Source: Blastocatellia bacterium
GTDB taxonomy: Bacteria; Acidobacteriota; Blastocatellia; HR10
Length of the DNA: 64,000 nucleotides
Direction of reading: 5' to 3'
NCBI GenBank assembly: GCA_025055075.1
Contig: JANWYV010000004.1
Coordinates: 124,001-188,000, forward strand
The notes under the pieces are model-generated. The model did no database searches, was not told the DNA's origin, and worked only from the letters and a program-made list of their open reading frames with translations. Below are positions 41,487 to 51,410 of this stretch, piece by piece. Every line of letters starts with the position of its first letter. The first letter of the stretch is position 1. Both the position numbers and the translations under genes were made by a program.

Positions 41487-42528
41487 GCGCTTTCTCCGCC
41501 AAAGCGACGCGCCGCTCGATCGCCGCGATGACCTCCTCGACAGGGATGTCCAGGAATCCGACATCGCGCTGCCGTCGGCTATAGTAGCGATAGCCAGAAG
41601 CCGGCGTTCGCTCGATGACTTGATCGTCAGGATGAAACGGACCATTGCGTCGCGCCGAGGTCGGCCCATACAGGGCGACAATCGGCGTCCCTCGCGCCGC
41701 CGCCAGATGCAACGGTCCCGTGTCTCCCCCAAGGAATAGGCGCGCGCGATCGGCGAGCACCGCCAATTGTGGGAGCGTGCAGGGAAACGGCACCGCTTTT
41801 TTCCACCGCGAAGCGCGCGCGACCGCTTGCGCTAATGCTTCCTCAGATGGTCCGAAGGACACCAGTGAGATCCACCCGTAACGTTCCCACAGGAAATCCG
41901 CGACCGCCCCATATCGCTCCGGCGGCCAGCGCTTCGCGGCCCATCCCGCTCCCGGATTCAAGAGCGCGAAATCGCGAAGGCCCAATGCCTCCAAGTGTTC
42001 CTCGACCGTGCGGCGATCTCGCTCCGAGATCCAAAGGGGAAATTCGTAAGAACTTCGATCGTCGCTTCCCCCAGCCACATATCGTACGAGCGTGAGATTC
42101 TGCTCGATCACATGCGCGTCAGTGGGAACAGCGACCTGCTCCGTCAGAAACAAGCGACTCGCCCTCTCTTTGAGCGCCGCCGACTCGAATCCGATGCGTC
42201 GTTCAGCTCCGGAGAGCCAGAGCACCAACCCGGATTTCATCAGGCCCTGGAAATCGAAGCCGAGGTCATAGCGATGTCGCCGCAGATGAGTGAGAGCGTC
42301 TCTCAACTCCCCCCATGTGGCGCGAGCGAGCCAGTGCTTTCGCCACTTCCGCGTATCCACTTCGATCACGCCCTCGAGCATCGGATGATCTCGCAGCAAC
42401 TGGGCCATCGTTCGCTCGACGACCCAAAAGATCCGCGCCTGCGGGAAAGCGCGCCGAAGTCGAGCGAGCGCCGGGAGCGTGTGGATGATGTCGCCGAGAG
42501 CGCTCAGCTTGACAATGAGGATGTTCAT
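41449..42528 (-). CDS. waaC: Lipopolysaccharide heptosyltransferase I-like (GT9)
   Basis: GT9 enzymes add heptose from ADP-heptose to the LPS inner core at the cytosolic face of the inner membrane. The 359-residue protein starts [21 protein letters not shown], typical of WaaC. It also has [38 protein letters not shown] and the C-terminal ADP-binding [26 protein letters not shown]. Its ATG overlaps the hldC stop by 4 bases. Assignment to heptosyltransferase I rather than another GT9 rests on the N-terminus and the adjacent heptose synthesis genes. Confidence 0.9.
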   Translation of the reverse strand: MNILIVKLSALGDIIHTLPALARLRRAFPQARIFWVVERTMAQLLRDHPMLEGVIEVDTRKWRKHWLARATWGELRDALTHLRRHRYDLGFDFQGLMKSGLVLWLSGAERRIGFESAALKERASRLFLTEQVAVPTDAHVIEQNLTLVRYVAGGSDDRSSYEFPLWISERDRRTVEEHLEALGLRDFALLNPGAGWAAKRWPPERYGAVADFLWERYGWISLVSFGPSEEALAQAVARASRWKKAVPFPCTLPQLAVLADRARLFLGGDTGPLHLAAARGTPIVALYGPTSARRNGPFHPDDQVIERTPASGYRYYSRRQRDVGFLDIPVEEVIAAIERRVALAEKAHAPAGRRTSGDS

Positions 42529-43010
42529 CGCGCGTCCGCCTGGCGAATTCTCGCGATCAGATCACGACTGGAATGGCACTTCTCATCGCCGACGATGGCC
42601 ACTTGCCCTCCGTAACGGAGGACGACCTCCCGCTCCGGAACCGTCTCCGGCGTATAATCCGTCCCCTTGGCGTGCACATCGGGGCGCAGCGCTTCCAGCA
42701 AAGGCACGACCGTCACGTCATCGAAGATGACGACGTAGTCCACGCAGGCCAAAGCCGCGATGATCTCCGCACGCTCGGCGGCCGAGAGCACAGGCCGGCC
42801 TTCACCTTTCAATACTCGAACGGCAGCATCGGAATTCACGCCGACGATGAGGAGATCGCCCAATCGCCGCGCGGCCTGCAGGTAGCGGATATGTCCGACG
42901 TGCAGGAGGTCGAAGCATCCGTTGGCGAGCACGATGCGCTGACCGCGCGCTCGCGCCGCCGCGACGTCGCGCCGCAGCTCATCGAGAGAACGAATCTTGG
43001 CCGCGCTCAT
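42525..43010 (-). CDS. hldC: D-glycero-beta-D-manno-heptose 1-phosphate adenylyltransferase
   Basis: This enzyme adenylylates heptose 1-phosphate to ADP-heptose. The 161-residue cytidylyltransferase-fold protein has the nucleotide motif [21 protein letters not shown] (HxGH) and later [27 protein letters not shown] and [15 protein letters not shown], matching RfaE domain II. It is encoded separately from the kinase, unlike the fused HldE of enterobacteria. Its ATG lies inside the kinase gene end (32-base overlap). Confidence 0.95.
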   Translation of the reverse strand: MSAAKIRSLDELRRDVAAARARGQRIVLANGCFDLLHVGHIRYLQAARRLGDLLIVGVNSDAAVRVLKGEGRPVLSAAERAEIIAALACVDYVVIFDDVTVVPLLEALRPDVHAKGTDYTPETVPEREVVLRYGGQVAIVGDEKCHSSRDLIARIRQADAR

Positions 43011-44022
43011 CGCGAGACTCCCAAGAGAGAATGGAAGCCCGCAGTTCGGCCTCGCTCACGGTCGCCGTCCCGCGCTTCATGACGACGATCCCGCCGGCGT
43101 GATTGGCCAAATGCGCAGCTTCCAGGAAACTGGCTCCTGCCGCGAGCGCGAGCGTATAGGTGGCGATCACCGTATCCCCCGCCCCCGTCACGTCCACGGG
43201 CTCGCGACTGCCTACGACGGGCAGGTGGACGACTGGCCGCCCATCCTGGAACAGAGACATGCCCTCTTTCCCGCGCGTGATCAACAGAGCCTGGAGCTGC
43301 AAGCGACGGCGCAATTGACGCCCTGCCCTCTCCAAAGCGGAGAGATCATCCAGATGTCGCCCATAGATCTCCTCGACCTCCGATTGATTCGGCGTCGCCG
43401 ACGTGAACCCGCCTAACTCCCGAAGCCGATGTCGGGAATCCACCGTGACGAGTAGGCCCTGCCGCGCCAAGCGTCGAATCGCCTCCACCAAAAGGGGGTG
43501 GACGAGACCGTAATGGTAGTCGGAGAGAATGACCCCATCGGCCGAGGCGGCCAGCTCGCGCACGCGAGGAACGAGGGCGCGAAGGACGGCTTCAGGCGGA
43601 GACGACTCGGGCTCTCGATCAATGCGAATCACTTGCTGGCGCGTCGAGTGAACGGATCCGGCGAGGATGCGCGTCTTGGTGGGCGTACGATACTGAGGCA
43701 CGAGGCTCACAGCCGAGACGTCCACGCCGCGCTGTCGGAGAGCGCGAACGACAGCGCGCCCCTCGATATCTCGGCCCACGAGGCTGACGACGGACACATC
43801 GGCACCAAGGGCCGCGAGATTCGCCGCTGCATTTCCGCATCCCCCGGGTTGCGTCTCCTGGTGCTCGAATCGAAGGATCATCACCGGCGCTTCCCGCGAG
43901 ATGCGCGAGATCTCGCCATAGATGAACTCATCGGCGATGAGATCGCCCACGACCACAATCCGACGGCCGCGGAATCGCGCGATCACGTCAAGGAGCCGCG
44001 CTGCGCTCGGCTTCGTCCCCAT
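42979..44022 (-). CDS. hldA: D-glycero-beta-D-manno-heptose-7-phosphate kinase
   Basis: HldA phosphorylates heptose 7-phosphate at C1. The 347-residue ribokinase-fold protein has [67 protein letters not shown] and the ATP/catalytic motif [21 protein letters not shown], matching RfaE domain I. The start at 44022 lies within the gmhB 3' end (35-base overlap). Together with gmhB and hldC it covers three of the four steps from heptose 7-phosphate; gmhA is not in the window. Confidence 0.95.
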   Translation of the reverse strand: MGTKPSAARLLDVIARFRGRRIVVVGDLIADEFIYGEISRISREAPVMILRFEHQETQPGGCGNAAANLAALGADVSVVSLVGRDIEGRAVVRALRQRGVDVSAVSLVPQYRTPTKTRILAGSVHSTRQQVIRIDREPESSPPEAVLRALVPRVRELAASADGVILSDYHYGLVHPLLVEAIRRLARQGLLVTVDSRHRLRELGGFTSATPNQSEVEEIYGRHLDDLSALERAGRQLRRRLQLQALLITRGKEGMSLFQDGRPVVHLPVVGSREPVDVTGAGDTVIATYTLALAAGASFLEAAHLANHAGGIVVMKRGTATVSEAELRASILSWESRDERGQDSFSR

Positions 44023-44653
44023 GGTGCAACACCCATCGAACGGCTTCCCACAAATTCTCGGCCACATGATCGGGAGGACGCCATCCCTCTTTCTGGACGC
44101 GCTCCCATTGCTCTCGCCCGTGTCCGGTCAAGACTAAGATCCCGCGCGCACCGACCCGATGCGCGAGCAGGATGTCGGTGTACTTGTCGCCGATGAAGAG
44201 GCATCGCCTGAGGTCAAGGGCGAACTCTCGCGCCGCGCGCTCGACGAGCCCTGTCGCCGGTTTCCGACATGCGCACACTTGGCGATAGATGGGCACGCTC
44301 CCCTCGGGATGATGCGGACAATAGTAGATGGCATCCCACTGAGCCCCATGCTCTCGCAACTCTCGCTCAAACCGACGATGCACTTCGTGCACCAACGCCT
44401 CGGGGAAATATCCTCGCGCGACGCCCGATTGATTCGTGAGGACGATCACCCGATACCCGCTTTGTCGAAGAGCGCGCAGCGCCGGAATCGTCCACGGGAA
44501 GAGTCGGTACTGCGCGGCCTCGCGCGCATACCCGACGTCTTCGCTGAGCGTGCCATCGCGATCGAGGAAGACAGCGCGCGCGCGCTCAGAGCCCGATGCT
44601 CTCTCGTCGCACTGCGAGTGGAGCTGAGGCGTTCCCTCCATTTGCGCACTCAT
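43988..44653 (-). CDS. gmhB: D-glycero-D-manno-heptose 1,7-bisphosphate 7-phosphatase
   Basis: GmhB removes the 7-phosphate from the bisphosphate intermediate. The 221-residue HAD protein has ARAVFLDRDGTLSEDVGY (catalytic Asp pair), IVLTNQSGVARGYF, the zinc site in YYCPHHPEGSVPIYRQVCACRKP (Cys/His) and FIGDKYTDILLAHRVGARGILVLTGHG. The ATG overlaps the waaF stop by 4 bases. Its N-terminal 25 residues are extra relative to the core family. Confidence 0.95.
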   Translation of the reverse strand: MSAQMEGTPQLHSQCDERASGSERARAVFLDRDGTLSEDVGYAREAAQYRLFPWTIPALRALRQSGYRVIVLTNQSGVARGYFPEALVHEVHRRFERELREHGAQWDAIYYCPHHPEGSVPIYRQVCACRKPATGLVERAAREFALDLRRCLFIGDKYTDILLAHRVGARGILVLTGHGREQWERVQKEGWRPPDHVAENLWEAVRWVLHHGDEAERSAAP

Positions 44654-45771
44654 GCTACAGGCTCCCCCTCGCCTCCATTCGGCACGAGCGTAGGCGAAGT
44701 GACGCGCCTCGCGCTTCCCTCCTCCAACAGGCGCAGGGCTGGACGCACCACGTCCTCGACGGTGATCTCGGTCATGCAACGGTGATCAATCGGACACTCG
44801 CGCCGCATGCAAGGAGCGCAAGCCACGGGCTTGCGAATCACAAGGGCTCGATCCGAGAAAGGACGCGTAGCGAAATCCTCCGTCGGACCGAAGAGTACGA
44901 TCACCGGCGTACCGACGGCTGGGGCCACATGCGCGGCCCCCGTGTCATTGGAGATGACCAGGTGCGCGCAACTCACGATGGCCACCATCAATGCCACGTC
45001 CGTCTCGCCGGTCACGATCACGGGCGCGCGACGCATATGTCGGCGTACAGCCTCAGAAGTCGCTCGCTCCGCTGGCGTGCCGATGAGCACGACCGACGTG
45101 TCGCCGCGCTCCAGCAATGCATCGCCAACAGCCGCGAAGCGTTCGGGCAACCATTGCTTCGCGCGACTATTCACCGCCCCCGGATTCACGACGACGATCT
45201 TTCGACTCACATCCACACCGCGCTCGGCCAAGAAGGCCAAGGCTTCGCGCTTTCGCTCCTCCGAGACGGTCAATCGAGGAGATAGATCCGCGAAAGCGCT
45301 GTCTTCCGTTCCCAAGAACCGGCGTTCCAGTTCGGTGACAAGATGCAGGTAGAAATAGACCTGGTGCTGCCGTCTCCACCCCGGCGCCAAAGGGATGCGG
45401 TGCGTGAGCAGCCAACCGCGTCCATCGGTCGGATAGCCCACGCGAATCGGAATTCTGGCGGCATAGGTCAAGAGCGCCGCCCCAAAGGCATTCGGTAGAA
45501 GGACCGCCATCTCGTATCGCCGAGCGCGCAACGCAGCCGCTGCTCGCCAATACTCTCGCACTGAGCGCAGTTCTAACGGGAGCACTTCGTCCACGAAGTC
45601 CGCCTCGCGAAAGAGACCGACGAGCGATGGGCGTATCAGCAGCGTCAGATGCGCGCGCGGAAAAATGCGTCGCAACTGACGCAACGCCGGGATCGTCATG
45701 ACCGAGTCGCCGACCCAGTTCACCCCACGAATCAGGATTCGCTCGATGGCTTCTCCCCGATTCATGGTCAT
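44650..45771 (-). CDS. waaF: Lipopolysaccharide heptosyltransferase II-like (GT9)
   Basis: WaaF adds the second heptose. The 373-residue protein has ILIRGVNWVGDSVMTIPALRQLRR, characteristic of WaaF, then AVLLPNAFGAALLTYAARIPIRVGY, VVNPGAVNSRAKQWLPERF and VISNDTGAAHVAPAVGTPVIVLFGPT, with Cys-rich KPVACAPCMRRECPIDHRCM near the end. It is first in the run waaF-gmhB-hldA-hldC-waaC, all with overlapping ends, forming a compact inner-core heptose operon. Confidence 0.94.
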   Translation of the reverse strand: MTMNRGEAIERILIRGVNWVGDSVMTIPALRQLRRIFPRAHLTLLIRPSLVGLFREADFVDEVLPLELRSVREYWRAAAALRARRYEMAVLLPNAFGAALLTYAARIPIRVGYPTDGRGWLLTHRIPLAPGWRRQHQVYFYLHLVTELERRFLGTEDSAFADLSPRLTVSEERKREALAFLAERGVDVSRKIVVVNPGAVNSRAKQWLPERFAAVGDALLERGDTSVVLIGTPAERATSEAVRRHMRRAPVIVTGETDVALMVAIVSCAHLVISNDTGAAHVAPAVGTPVIVLFGPTEDFATRPFSDRALVIRKPVACAPCMRRECPIDHRCMTEITVEDVVRPALRLLEEGSARRVTSPTLVPNGGEGEPVA

Positions 45772-45802
45772 CGCATCCGGCCTTCGCTGTCAGATCGCTT
45801 GC

Positions 45803-46435
45803 TCACTCCGGGACGACGATGAGGCGCGGTTCCGATTTCGGATAGGGTTGAAAGAGAGCGGCGACCCGGAGATACGCTTGAGTCTCGCGCTCATCTTTCA
45901 TCAAGCGAACCGATTCGGCCAAAACGCGCAGGCAGGCCAATTCATCGCTCTTTCGGATTCGCGTCCCGCGCTTAGCCAAATCGTCCTCCACGCGCTCCAA
46001 TGCCTTCAAGAGCGATTCCGTCACCGCCTGAACGCGCGGCGATTCGGAACGATACTCGTAGATGATCCCTCGCTCCAGCGTCTCATACGTTCGGATGGCG
46101 TTCTCCAATCCCGCGAGGACCTCCTCATCGGCGAGGTCCGGAAAGCGCTGACGCTGCACGTCAACGATGGCTTTCTCCAAAAACGCCAAGAGCGGGCTCA
46201 TGTGCGCCAGAACTTCCACCAATGATCCCTTCCCCGTCGCAGAGAGATGTGCGAGCAGTTGTCCCAGGCGCCGTTCTCCGATCGTGCGGCGAGCATCCTG
46301 AAGATACGGGCATGGCTCCGGACACGCCAGGACGAGCATGCGGAGTTGAGCGCAACACAACGGACAGATGCGCTCACCCAGCGCCGGGCAATCGCGTCGC
46401 GCCGCTTGCTTAGAACATTTCGCGCATTTCGCCAT
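45803..46435 (-). CDS. Cys-rich N-terminal zinc-binding protein of unknown function
   Basis: I do not recognise the family. The first 43 residues hold eight cysteines (C4, C7, C16, C24, C27, C28, C38, C42; MAKCAKCSKQAARRDCPALG), suggesting a zinc cluster. The rest (about 50-210) is helical and charged without membrane segments, ending LFQPYPKSEPRLIVVPE. GAGGAGGAGTGA precedes the ATG. It lies between dnaJ and waaF on the same strand (gaps 48 and 31 bases), so it may share their transcript. Confidence 0.7.
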   Translation of the reverse strand: MAKCAKCSKQAARRDCPALGERICPLCCAQLRMLVLACPEPCPYLQDARRTIGERRLGQLLAHLSATGKGSLVEVLAHMSPLLAFLEKAIVDVQRQRFPDLADEEVLAGLENAIRTYETLERGIIYEYRSESPRVQAVTESLLKALERVEDDLAKRGTRIRKSDELACLRVLAESVRLMKDERETQAYLRVAALFQPYPKSEPRLIVVPE

Positions 46436-46483
46436 TCACTCCTCCTCATCGAATGCGGAACCGTCGTCTCTCCCCCGGGGACA

Positions 46484-47632
46484 TTAAGAACGAGCGCGCC
46501 CTCCTCTTCGACCGAGCAGCTCCTTGAAGCGCTCGAAGAGGTTCTTATCCCCAATCTCCTTCTCCTCCAACCGCGCCAGTTCTTCAAAGAGGCGCCGCAT
46601 CTCGCGGCCCAATCGCGTAGGCGTGACGACGCGGACTTCGACCAGAAGATCCCCTCGACCAGGCCGATCCACACGCGGCATCCCAAGCCCGCGCAACCGG
46701 AAGACCTCTCCTGATTGCGTTCCCGGTGGGATTTCTAGCGATTCCTCCCCATCCAAAAGCGTCGGGATTTTCAACTCAGCACCGAGCGCCGCCTGAGAGA
46801 ACGTGATCGGCACCGTGCAATAGAGGTCATCTCCTTGACGCGTGAAGAACTCGTGGGGGCGGATGTGAATGATGACGTAGAGATCTCCGGGCGGTCCTCC
46901 AGCGACTCCTCCTTCCCCTTCTCCTGCCAAACGCAGCCGCGCCCCTTCATCCACACCCGGAGGGATGCGCACGTCCAGAACGCGCTCCCGCTCGACGCGC
47001 CCTCGGCCGCGACATTCTTCGCACGGATGCCGAATGATCGTCCCCACCCCCTGACAATGAGCGCACGTGCGCGAGATCGTGAAAAATCCTTGCTGATACC
47101 GGACCTGACCACTCCCCCCACAGGTCGGGCATCGCACGGGCGACGTGCCCGGAGCCGTCCCCGCGCCTCGACATATGGGACACACCTCCAATCGAGGGAG
47201 ACGAATCTGCTTCTCACCCCCTCGAGCCGCCTCCTCCAGCGTGATCTCCACATCATACCGAAGATCGGCGCCGCGCCGCGCTCGCGATCGCCGTCGCGTC
47301 GTCGTTCCAAAGAGATCGCTGAACCCGAAGAACTCATCCAGAAGGTCCTCGAATGTCGCGAAGGGATCAAAACCAGCTCCGTAGCCAGCCGCTGCAGCCG
47401 AAGAGCTGACGCCGGCATGCCCGTAGCGATCGTAAAGGGCGCGCTTCTCCGGATCCGAGAGGACACTGTAAGCTTCGACGATCTCCTTGAATTTCTCCTC
47501 TGCCTCCTTGTCACCCGGATTTCGATCCGGATGGTACTTCAGAGCAAGCTTCCGATAGGCGGATTTGATCTCCTGCTCGCTCGCCGTGCGGCTGACGCCC
47601 AGGATCTCGTAATAATCCCGCTTGTTCTCCAA
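46484..47632 (-). CDS. dnaJ: Chaperone protein DnaJ
   Basis: DnaJ delivers substrates to DnaK and stimulates its ATPase. The 382-residue type I protein has the J domain with HPD ([28 protein letters not shown]), a Gly/Phe region ([14 protein letters not shown]), four zinc repeats ([32 protein letters not shown]) and the C-terminal substrate domains. The start is a TTG at 47632, behind GGGGGGAG at 9 bases; the upstream GTG at 47653 lacks a site. dnaK and grpE are not adjacent. Confidence 0.96.
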   Translation of the reverse strand: MENKRDYYEILGVSRTASEQEIKSAYRKLALKYHPDRNPGDKEAEEKFKEIVEAYSVLSDPEKRALYDRYGHAGVSSSAAAAGYGAGFDPFATFEDLLDEFFGFSDLFGTTTRRRSRARRGADLRYDVEITLEEAARGGEKQIRLPRLEVCPICRGAGTAPGTSPVRCPTCGGSGQVRYQQGFFTISRTCAHCQGVGTIIRHPCEECRGRGRVERERVLDVRIPPGVDEGARLRLAGEGEGGVAGGPPGDLYVIIHIRPHEFFTRQGDDLYCTVPITFSQAALGAELKIPTLLDGEESLEIPPGTQSGEVFRLRGLGMPRVDRPGRGDLLVEVRVVTPTRLGREMRRLFEELARLEEKEIGDKNLFERFKELLGRRGGRARS

Positions 47633-47758
47633 GGCTGCTCGCTCCCCCCACACGAACTCAGTGAGGCGCTCAGCGCCTGTTCATTCCCTGACGGAAAATT
47701 TAATTTTGTCCCGGCCATGGGGAATTTGCAACCATTGGCTCACCCCAAGCCCCCTCGT

Positions 47759-49567
47759 TCACAAGCACGATCCCAAAGGAGAGAGCGTGAGCGTGAACGT
47801 GCGCTCCCCAGGTGAAGCCGTTTGCTCGATCTCGAGGTGGATGGGGACGATGGGATTGAGGTCTTCGACGGGCATCGGACGGACCATCGCCGTCACGCCA
47901 GTCCCAGAGAAGCGAACGGCATGAGTCCGGATGAGGCCGACGCCGAAGATCACCGCCGTACCAGCCGAAGCAGGAGCGACCTCATTCCCAAGAGAGGACC
48001 CAGTGCCGAAAAATGGCACTGCCTGCGAAGCTGCGTCGAGGGATCGAAATCTCTGACGAAGGCTAGCTCGCTCCCCAGAGGCGAGAGCTAATGGAAAACG
48101 CTTTGAGACAGTGAGTCGCTCCCGTGAGGCGAGAAAGAGAGGGAGCGTCTCTTCCACACTGAGGCCCACGATCCGCGGTGTGGAGACGACGAAGACAACG
48201 GCCTCGCTTGGGACCTCTCCGCGTGGCGTCCGCAGGGAGAACGAGCGAGGTCCGATCACCGCATCGGCGTCAATCGCCAACCACACGCGCAACGGCTCGT
48301 TCAAGAGCGGCGCGCTCGAAGTCGTCGGCCTGACGGTCCCGCGAATCCCCCCAGGTACGGAGAACGTGATGTGCGTCGCTTCACGCAACCCCACACCCCG
48401 CACTTCTACTTCGCCACAAGCACCAGCGATCGCTTCATTGAACCCACGCCGATCGGCAATGCCATCAATGCGCGGTTCGACGACCGTGAAGGTGACTCCC
48501 GTCTCATGACTCTCCACTCGACCTGGCGCCCGTGGAATCGTCACCCGGATTGTTCGCCCTCCCAAGGGAGCATCCGGAGCGATCCGCACATGAACCGTGA
48601 GAACCGGATTTAACTCCCGTTGCTGTTCTGGAAATCCGGGCATAAGCCGCGCCTCAATCCCCGAGCCAGAGAAGGTCACCTCCGTTGCCCCTCCCAGCCC
48701 GATACCGAAGACGAGCACATGACCGAAGGAATCCCGAGCCCCCTCACCACTCAAACGGAAGCCTTGATCAGGATGGAAATTGTGCCCCTCCCAAATTCCC
48801 TCGATACGCGGAGTAACCACTCGAAACCGAACCCGCTCGCTCCTCACGCGCGCGTGTGCTGTCTCCACGAGGAACGAACGCTCCCCTAAGGACGCGTTTT
48901 CAGCGATTCGAAGGTCAACCTCCACGATGGGATTCAAAAACTCGAACCCAATCCCCGAAGGGACAATGGTTCCGCTGACGCCGCTTCCCTCGAATTCGAT
49001 CGCCCGCGCGCGATCGAGTCCAATGCCAAAGACCTCGATCCGCCCGCTCGATCCCGGTGCGCCTTCCCCATCTATGACGGCGAGAATGCGAGGAGGAGTG
49101 ACAATGAACGCTACCCCTTCACTGCGCACCGGCCCCCGTGGCGTCAACAGCGTGAACGCGCGCGGTCCGAGTTCAGCCGTCGGCTCAATCGTGACGCGAA
49201 CAAGGATGGAGGGGTTCAGCTCCGCGGACGTCCCCGCGCTCACGATCTCCCCGCGCACTCCGCTTCCATCGAACTCGATACCCGTCGCTCCCGCCAAGCC
49301 GATTCCTGAGATGACGATGAGACCGCTGCCCCCAGGCCGTCCGTACCCGTTGGGATCTTCGATCCCTTCGCCGAGGAAAAGCCGACTGCCGTCTTGGATC
49401 GAAAGGATTCGCGGCTCGCTGATCCGGAGCACGACATCGCCACTCTCCACGTCGCTCAGGGAGCGCGCCCCAACCCCCGATCCCGAAGGAGCCATCCCCA
49501 CTCCAAGAAGCAGCGCTACGATCCCGACGCGCCACCCTCGATCTGATCGTCGCCACATTCGTCTCAT
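47759..49567 (-). CDS. Secreted protein of five IPT/TIG-like repeats
   Basis: I do not recognise the exact family. The 602-residue protein has a signal peptide (RVGIVALLLGVGMAPSGSGVGA). Five repeats follow at about 51-158, 158-252, 252-364, 364-463 and 463-602, each near 100 residues apart from an insertion in the last (about 470-533). Each repeat follows a G-x-V-x-x-x-GxGLxxA...F-x-GSG(V/I)...LNP...G-x-R-x-F-x-L-x-TPRG-x-V-x-SE...PRI pattern, consistent with Ig-like IPT domains. There is no C-terminal anchor. GGAGGCGGAGGCTC precedes the ATG. The role is probably surface structure or adhesion. Confidence 0.75.
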   Translation of the reverse strand: MRRMWRRSDRGWRVGIVALLLGVGMAPSGSGVGARSLSDVESGDVVLRISEPRILSIQDGSRLFLGEGIEDPNGYGRPGGSGLIVISGIGLAGATGIEFDGSGVRGEIVSAGTSAELNPSILVRVTIEPTAELGPRAFTLLTPRGPVRSEGVAFIVTPPRILAVIDGEGAPGSSGRIEVFGIGLDRARAIEFEGSGVSGTIVPSGIGFEFLNPIVEVDLRIAENASLGERSFLVETAHARVRSERVRFRVVTPRIEGIWEGHNFHPDQGFRLSGEGARDSFGHVLVFGIGLGGATEVTFSGSGIEARLMPGFPEQQRELNPVLTVHVRIAPDAPLGGRTIRVTIPRAPGRVESHETGVTFTVVEPRIDGIADRRGFNEAIAGACGEVEVRGVGLREATHITFSVPGGIRGTVRPTTSSAPLLNEPLRVWLAIDADAVIGPRSFSLRTPRGEVPSEAVVFVVSTPRIVGLSVEETLPLFLASRERLTVSKRFPLALASGERASLRQRFRSLDAASQAVPFFGTGSSLGNEVAPASAGTAVIFGVGLIRTHAVRFSGTGVTAMVRPMPVEDLNPIVPIHLEIEQTASPGERTFTLTLSPLGSCL

Positions 49568-49681
49568 GAGCCTCCGCCTCCGCGCGAGTTTCGCAAAAAG
49601 CCGGACCTAATCTATCGAGCGGATCGCCTTTGGTCAATGCGAAAGGTGCTGGAAGAAGTTTAGAGGACCTTCGGCTGCAGG

Positions 49682-50410
49682 CTAGTAGCTCACATCGAGC
49701 CGGTGCAGGAGCATGACCAACTGTGTGCTCACCGGCTGCTGTCCGGCTCGCTTCGCGGGTTCAAAGCGAACGTCGGAGAATGAAGTCTCCACCTCCGTCA
49801 GGTTCACGGGTCGCGAGGGCGCGACAAGATCCACAAACGACGCTCGCCCATCTGGGTGAACAAATGTCACGACCATGAGCTGATCGCTCGCGGCCGCATG
49901 AAACAATCTCTCCAAATGCCCTGGAGAACGAAGACGCGGGAACGTGTAGGATCCCGCCCAGTCCTCAATCCTACCGTTAAGCAGGCCGTACTGTTGAGCA
50001 TCCAGAGCAATCGGCGTGTGATGGTAGGTCAGAGGAATCTCCGGGACAGGTCGAAGCACCGAGAGTAAGGCACCTAGCAGGGGTAGAGTGATGATGAGAC
50101 TCATCAGGGCCGAAGCCACCTTCGGATGAGCGAACACCTGATGCTTGATCAACCGAAGGAATCCGTGCCCGGCGTAGGCCCTTTGGTGCTCCCCCTCAAG
50201 AGCAGTGAGGATTTGATCCGCCAGATCCCGGGGAACCGCCGGACGCGGCAGTCGCCTCAAGCCGTGGGCTAATACCTTCAACTCCTCCAGATGACGCGCA
50301 CAAGCTGAGCAGGCCGTCAGGTGCCGTTCTAGGATGCGCTCTTGCTTCGGCGAAAGCTCTCCATCCAAATACGGGGAGAGTTCCCGTCGAATGTGGGCAC
50401 ACTCCCTCAT
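49682..50410 (-). CDS. Anti-sigma factor with zinc-binding (ZAS) domain
   Basis: The 242-residue protein has the ZAS pattern C4, H30, C34, C37 (HLTACSACARH), then a membrane helix at about 96-118 (ALMSLIITLPLLGALLSVL), then a periplasmic domain of unknown fold. It should bind and inhibit the ECF sigma factor encoded just upstream (50560), the usual gene order. The start ATG at 50410 has AAGGAG ahead; a longer in-frame ATG at 50437 has no site. Confidence 0.88.
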   Translation of the reverse strand: MRECAHIRRELSPYLDGELSPKQERILERHLTACSACARHLEELKVLAHGLRRLPRPAVPRDLADQILTALEGEHQRAYAGHGFLRLIKHQVFAHPKVASALMSLIITLPLLGALLSVLRPVPEIPLTYHHTPIALDAQQYGLLNGRIEDWAGSYTFPRLRSPGHLERLFHAAASDQLMVVTFVHPDGRASFVDLVAPSRPVNLTEVETSFSDVRFEPAKRAGQQPVSTQLVMLLHRLDVSY

Positions 50411-50559
50411 GCTTGGCTCCTTCAAACGCATCGGCATGTTCCGTGCCGCTCCTTACCCCGAACGTGACTCACCAGCTCCGGTTCGATGTCTTGGTGCTGG
50501 CCTGAGTGTCAAACAGCTCGCCTCGACCCATCGGCGAATCTGTCTCGAACCGGAGCTGG

Positions 50560-51252
50560 TCAATCCGTCCGCGCTCGCGGCTCCATGCCCTGGGCACGCC
50601 ATCCCCCATGCCGGTCCTGAAGGCGATGGAGCTGTTGTCGCAATGCCTCACGTCCACGGGCGATCCGCGACTTCACGGTGCCCACGGAGACCTGAAGCAT
50701 CGCGGCGATCTCCTCGTAACTGAGCCCCTCGACATCTCGCAGCAGTACCGCCGTCCGAAAGATGGGCTTGATCCGCCCGAGCGCTTCCACGAGCAATCGT
50801 TCTTCCTCTCGCGCGATAGCCTGTTGCTCCGGATCCGCTCGAGGATCCGCCAGCGTCTCGCTCAGTGGAAGCTCCATGCCCTCTCTCAAAGACTCCATCG
50901 AAACTAGCCGATCCCCATTGCGCCGCCACCACCGATGGCGATTGGTCGCATGATTGATCGCGATGCGGTAGATCCACGTCTTCAATTCGCATTCGCCACG
51001 AAAGCGGCCGATATGGCGGTAGACCTTCAGGAAGGTCTCCTGCGTCGCATCGCGCGCTTCTTCGGAATCTCCCAGAAGTCGATGGAGCAATCCGTAAACA
51101 TCCGCCTGAAAGCGCATGACGAGCTGCTCAAAGGCCTCTCGCTCGCCCGCGCGCAGCCGCTCCACAAATGAGTCTCCAACCGTCTCGAGCTGCTCCGCGT
51201 CGGCGCACTCGATCAGAAGCGCATACCTTTCCATGGCCTCCGCGCGAGCCAT
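50560..51252 (-). CDS. RNA polymerase ECF sigma factor
   Basis: The 230-residue protein has region 2 (AFEQLVMRFQADVYGLLHRLLGD, DATQETFLKVYRHIGRFRGE, LKTWIYRIAINHATNRHRWW) and region 4 (ALGRIKPIFRTAVLLRDVEGLSYEEIA, QVSVGTVKSRIARGREALRQQL). This is a RpoE-like ECF sigma. The start is uncertain among several codons from 51282 to 51234; I prefer ATG 51252 because GGGGAG lies 9 bases ahead. The cognate anti-sigma gene follows 149 bases later. Confidence 0.92.
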   Translation of the reverse strand: MARAEAMERYALLIECADAEQLETVGDSFVERLRAGEREAFEQLVMRFQADVYGLLHRLLGDSEEARDATQETFLKVYRHIGRFRGECELKTWIYRIAINHATNRHRWWRRNGDRLVSMESLREGMELPLSETLADPRADPEQQAIAREEERLLVEALGRIKPIFRTAVLLRDVEGLSYEEIAAMLQVSVGTVKSRIARGREALRQQLHRLQDRHGGWRAQGMEPRARTD

Positions 51253-51410
51253 TCCCTCCATCTCCCCTTTCATAGACACCAAAATGCGCCCTCGGTTCCC
51301 GATGAAGTTTTCCGAAAAGAAGGCACGGCGAGATGACGATGGGCTTCTCCTCGCCTACTTCACACGACCCGTCCCTAATGACACGCGAAGATCACCAAGG
51401 GATGTAGGGA

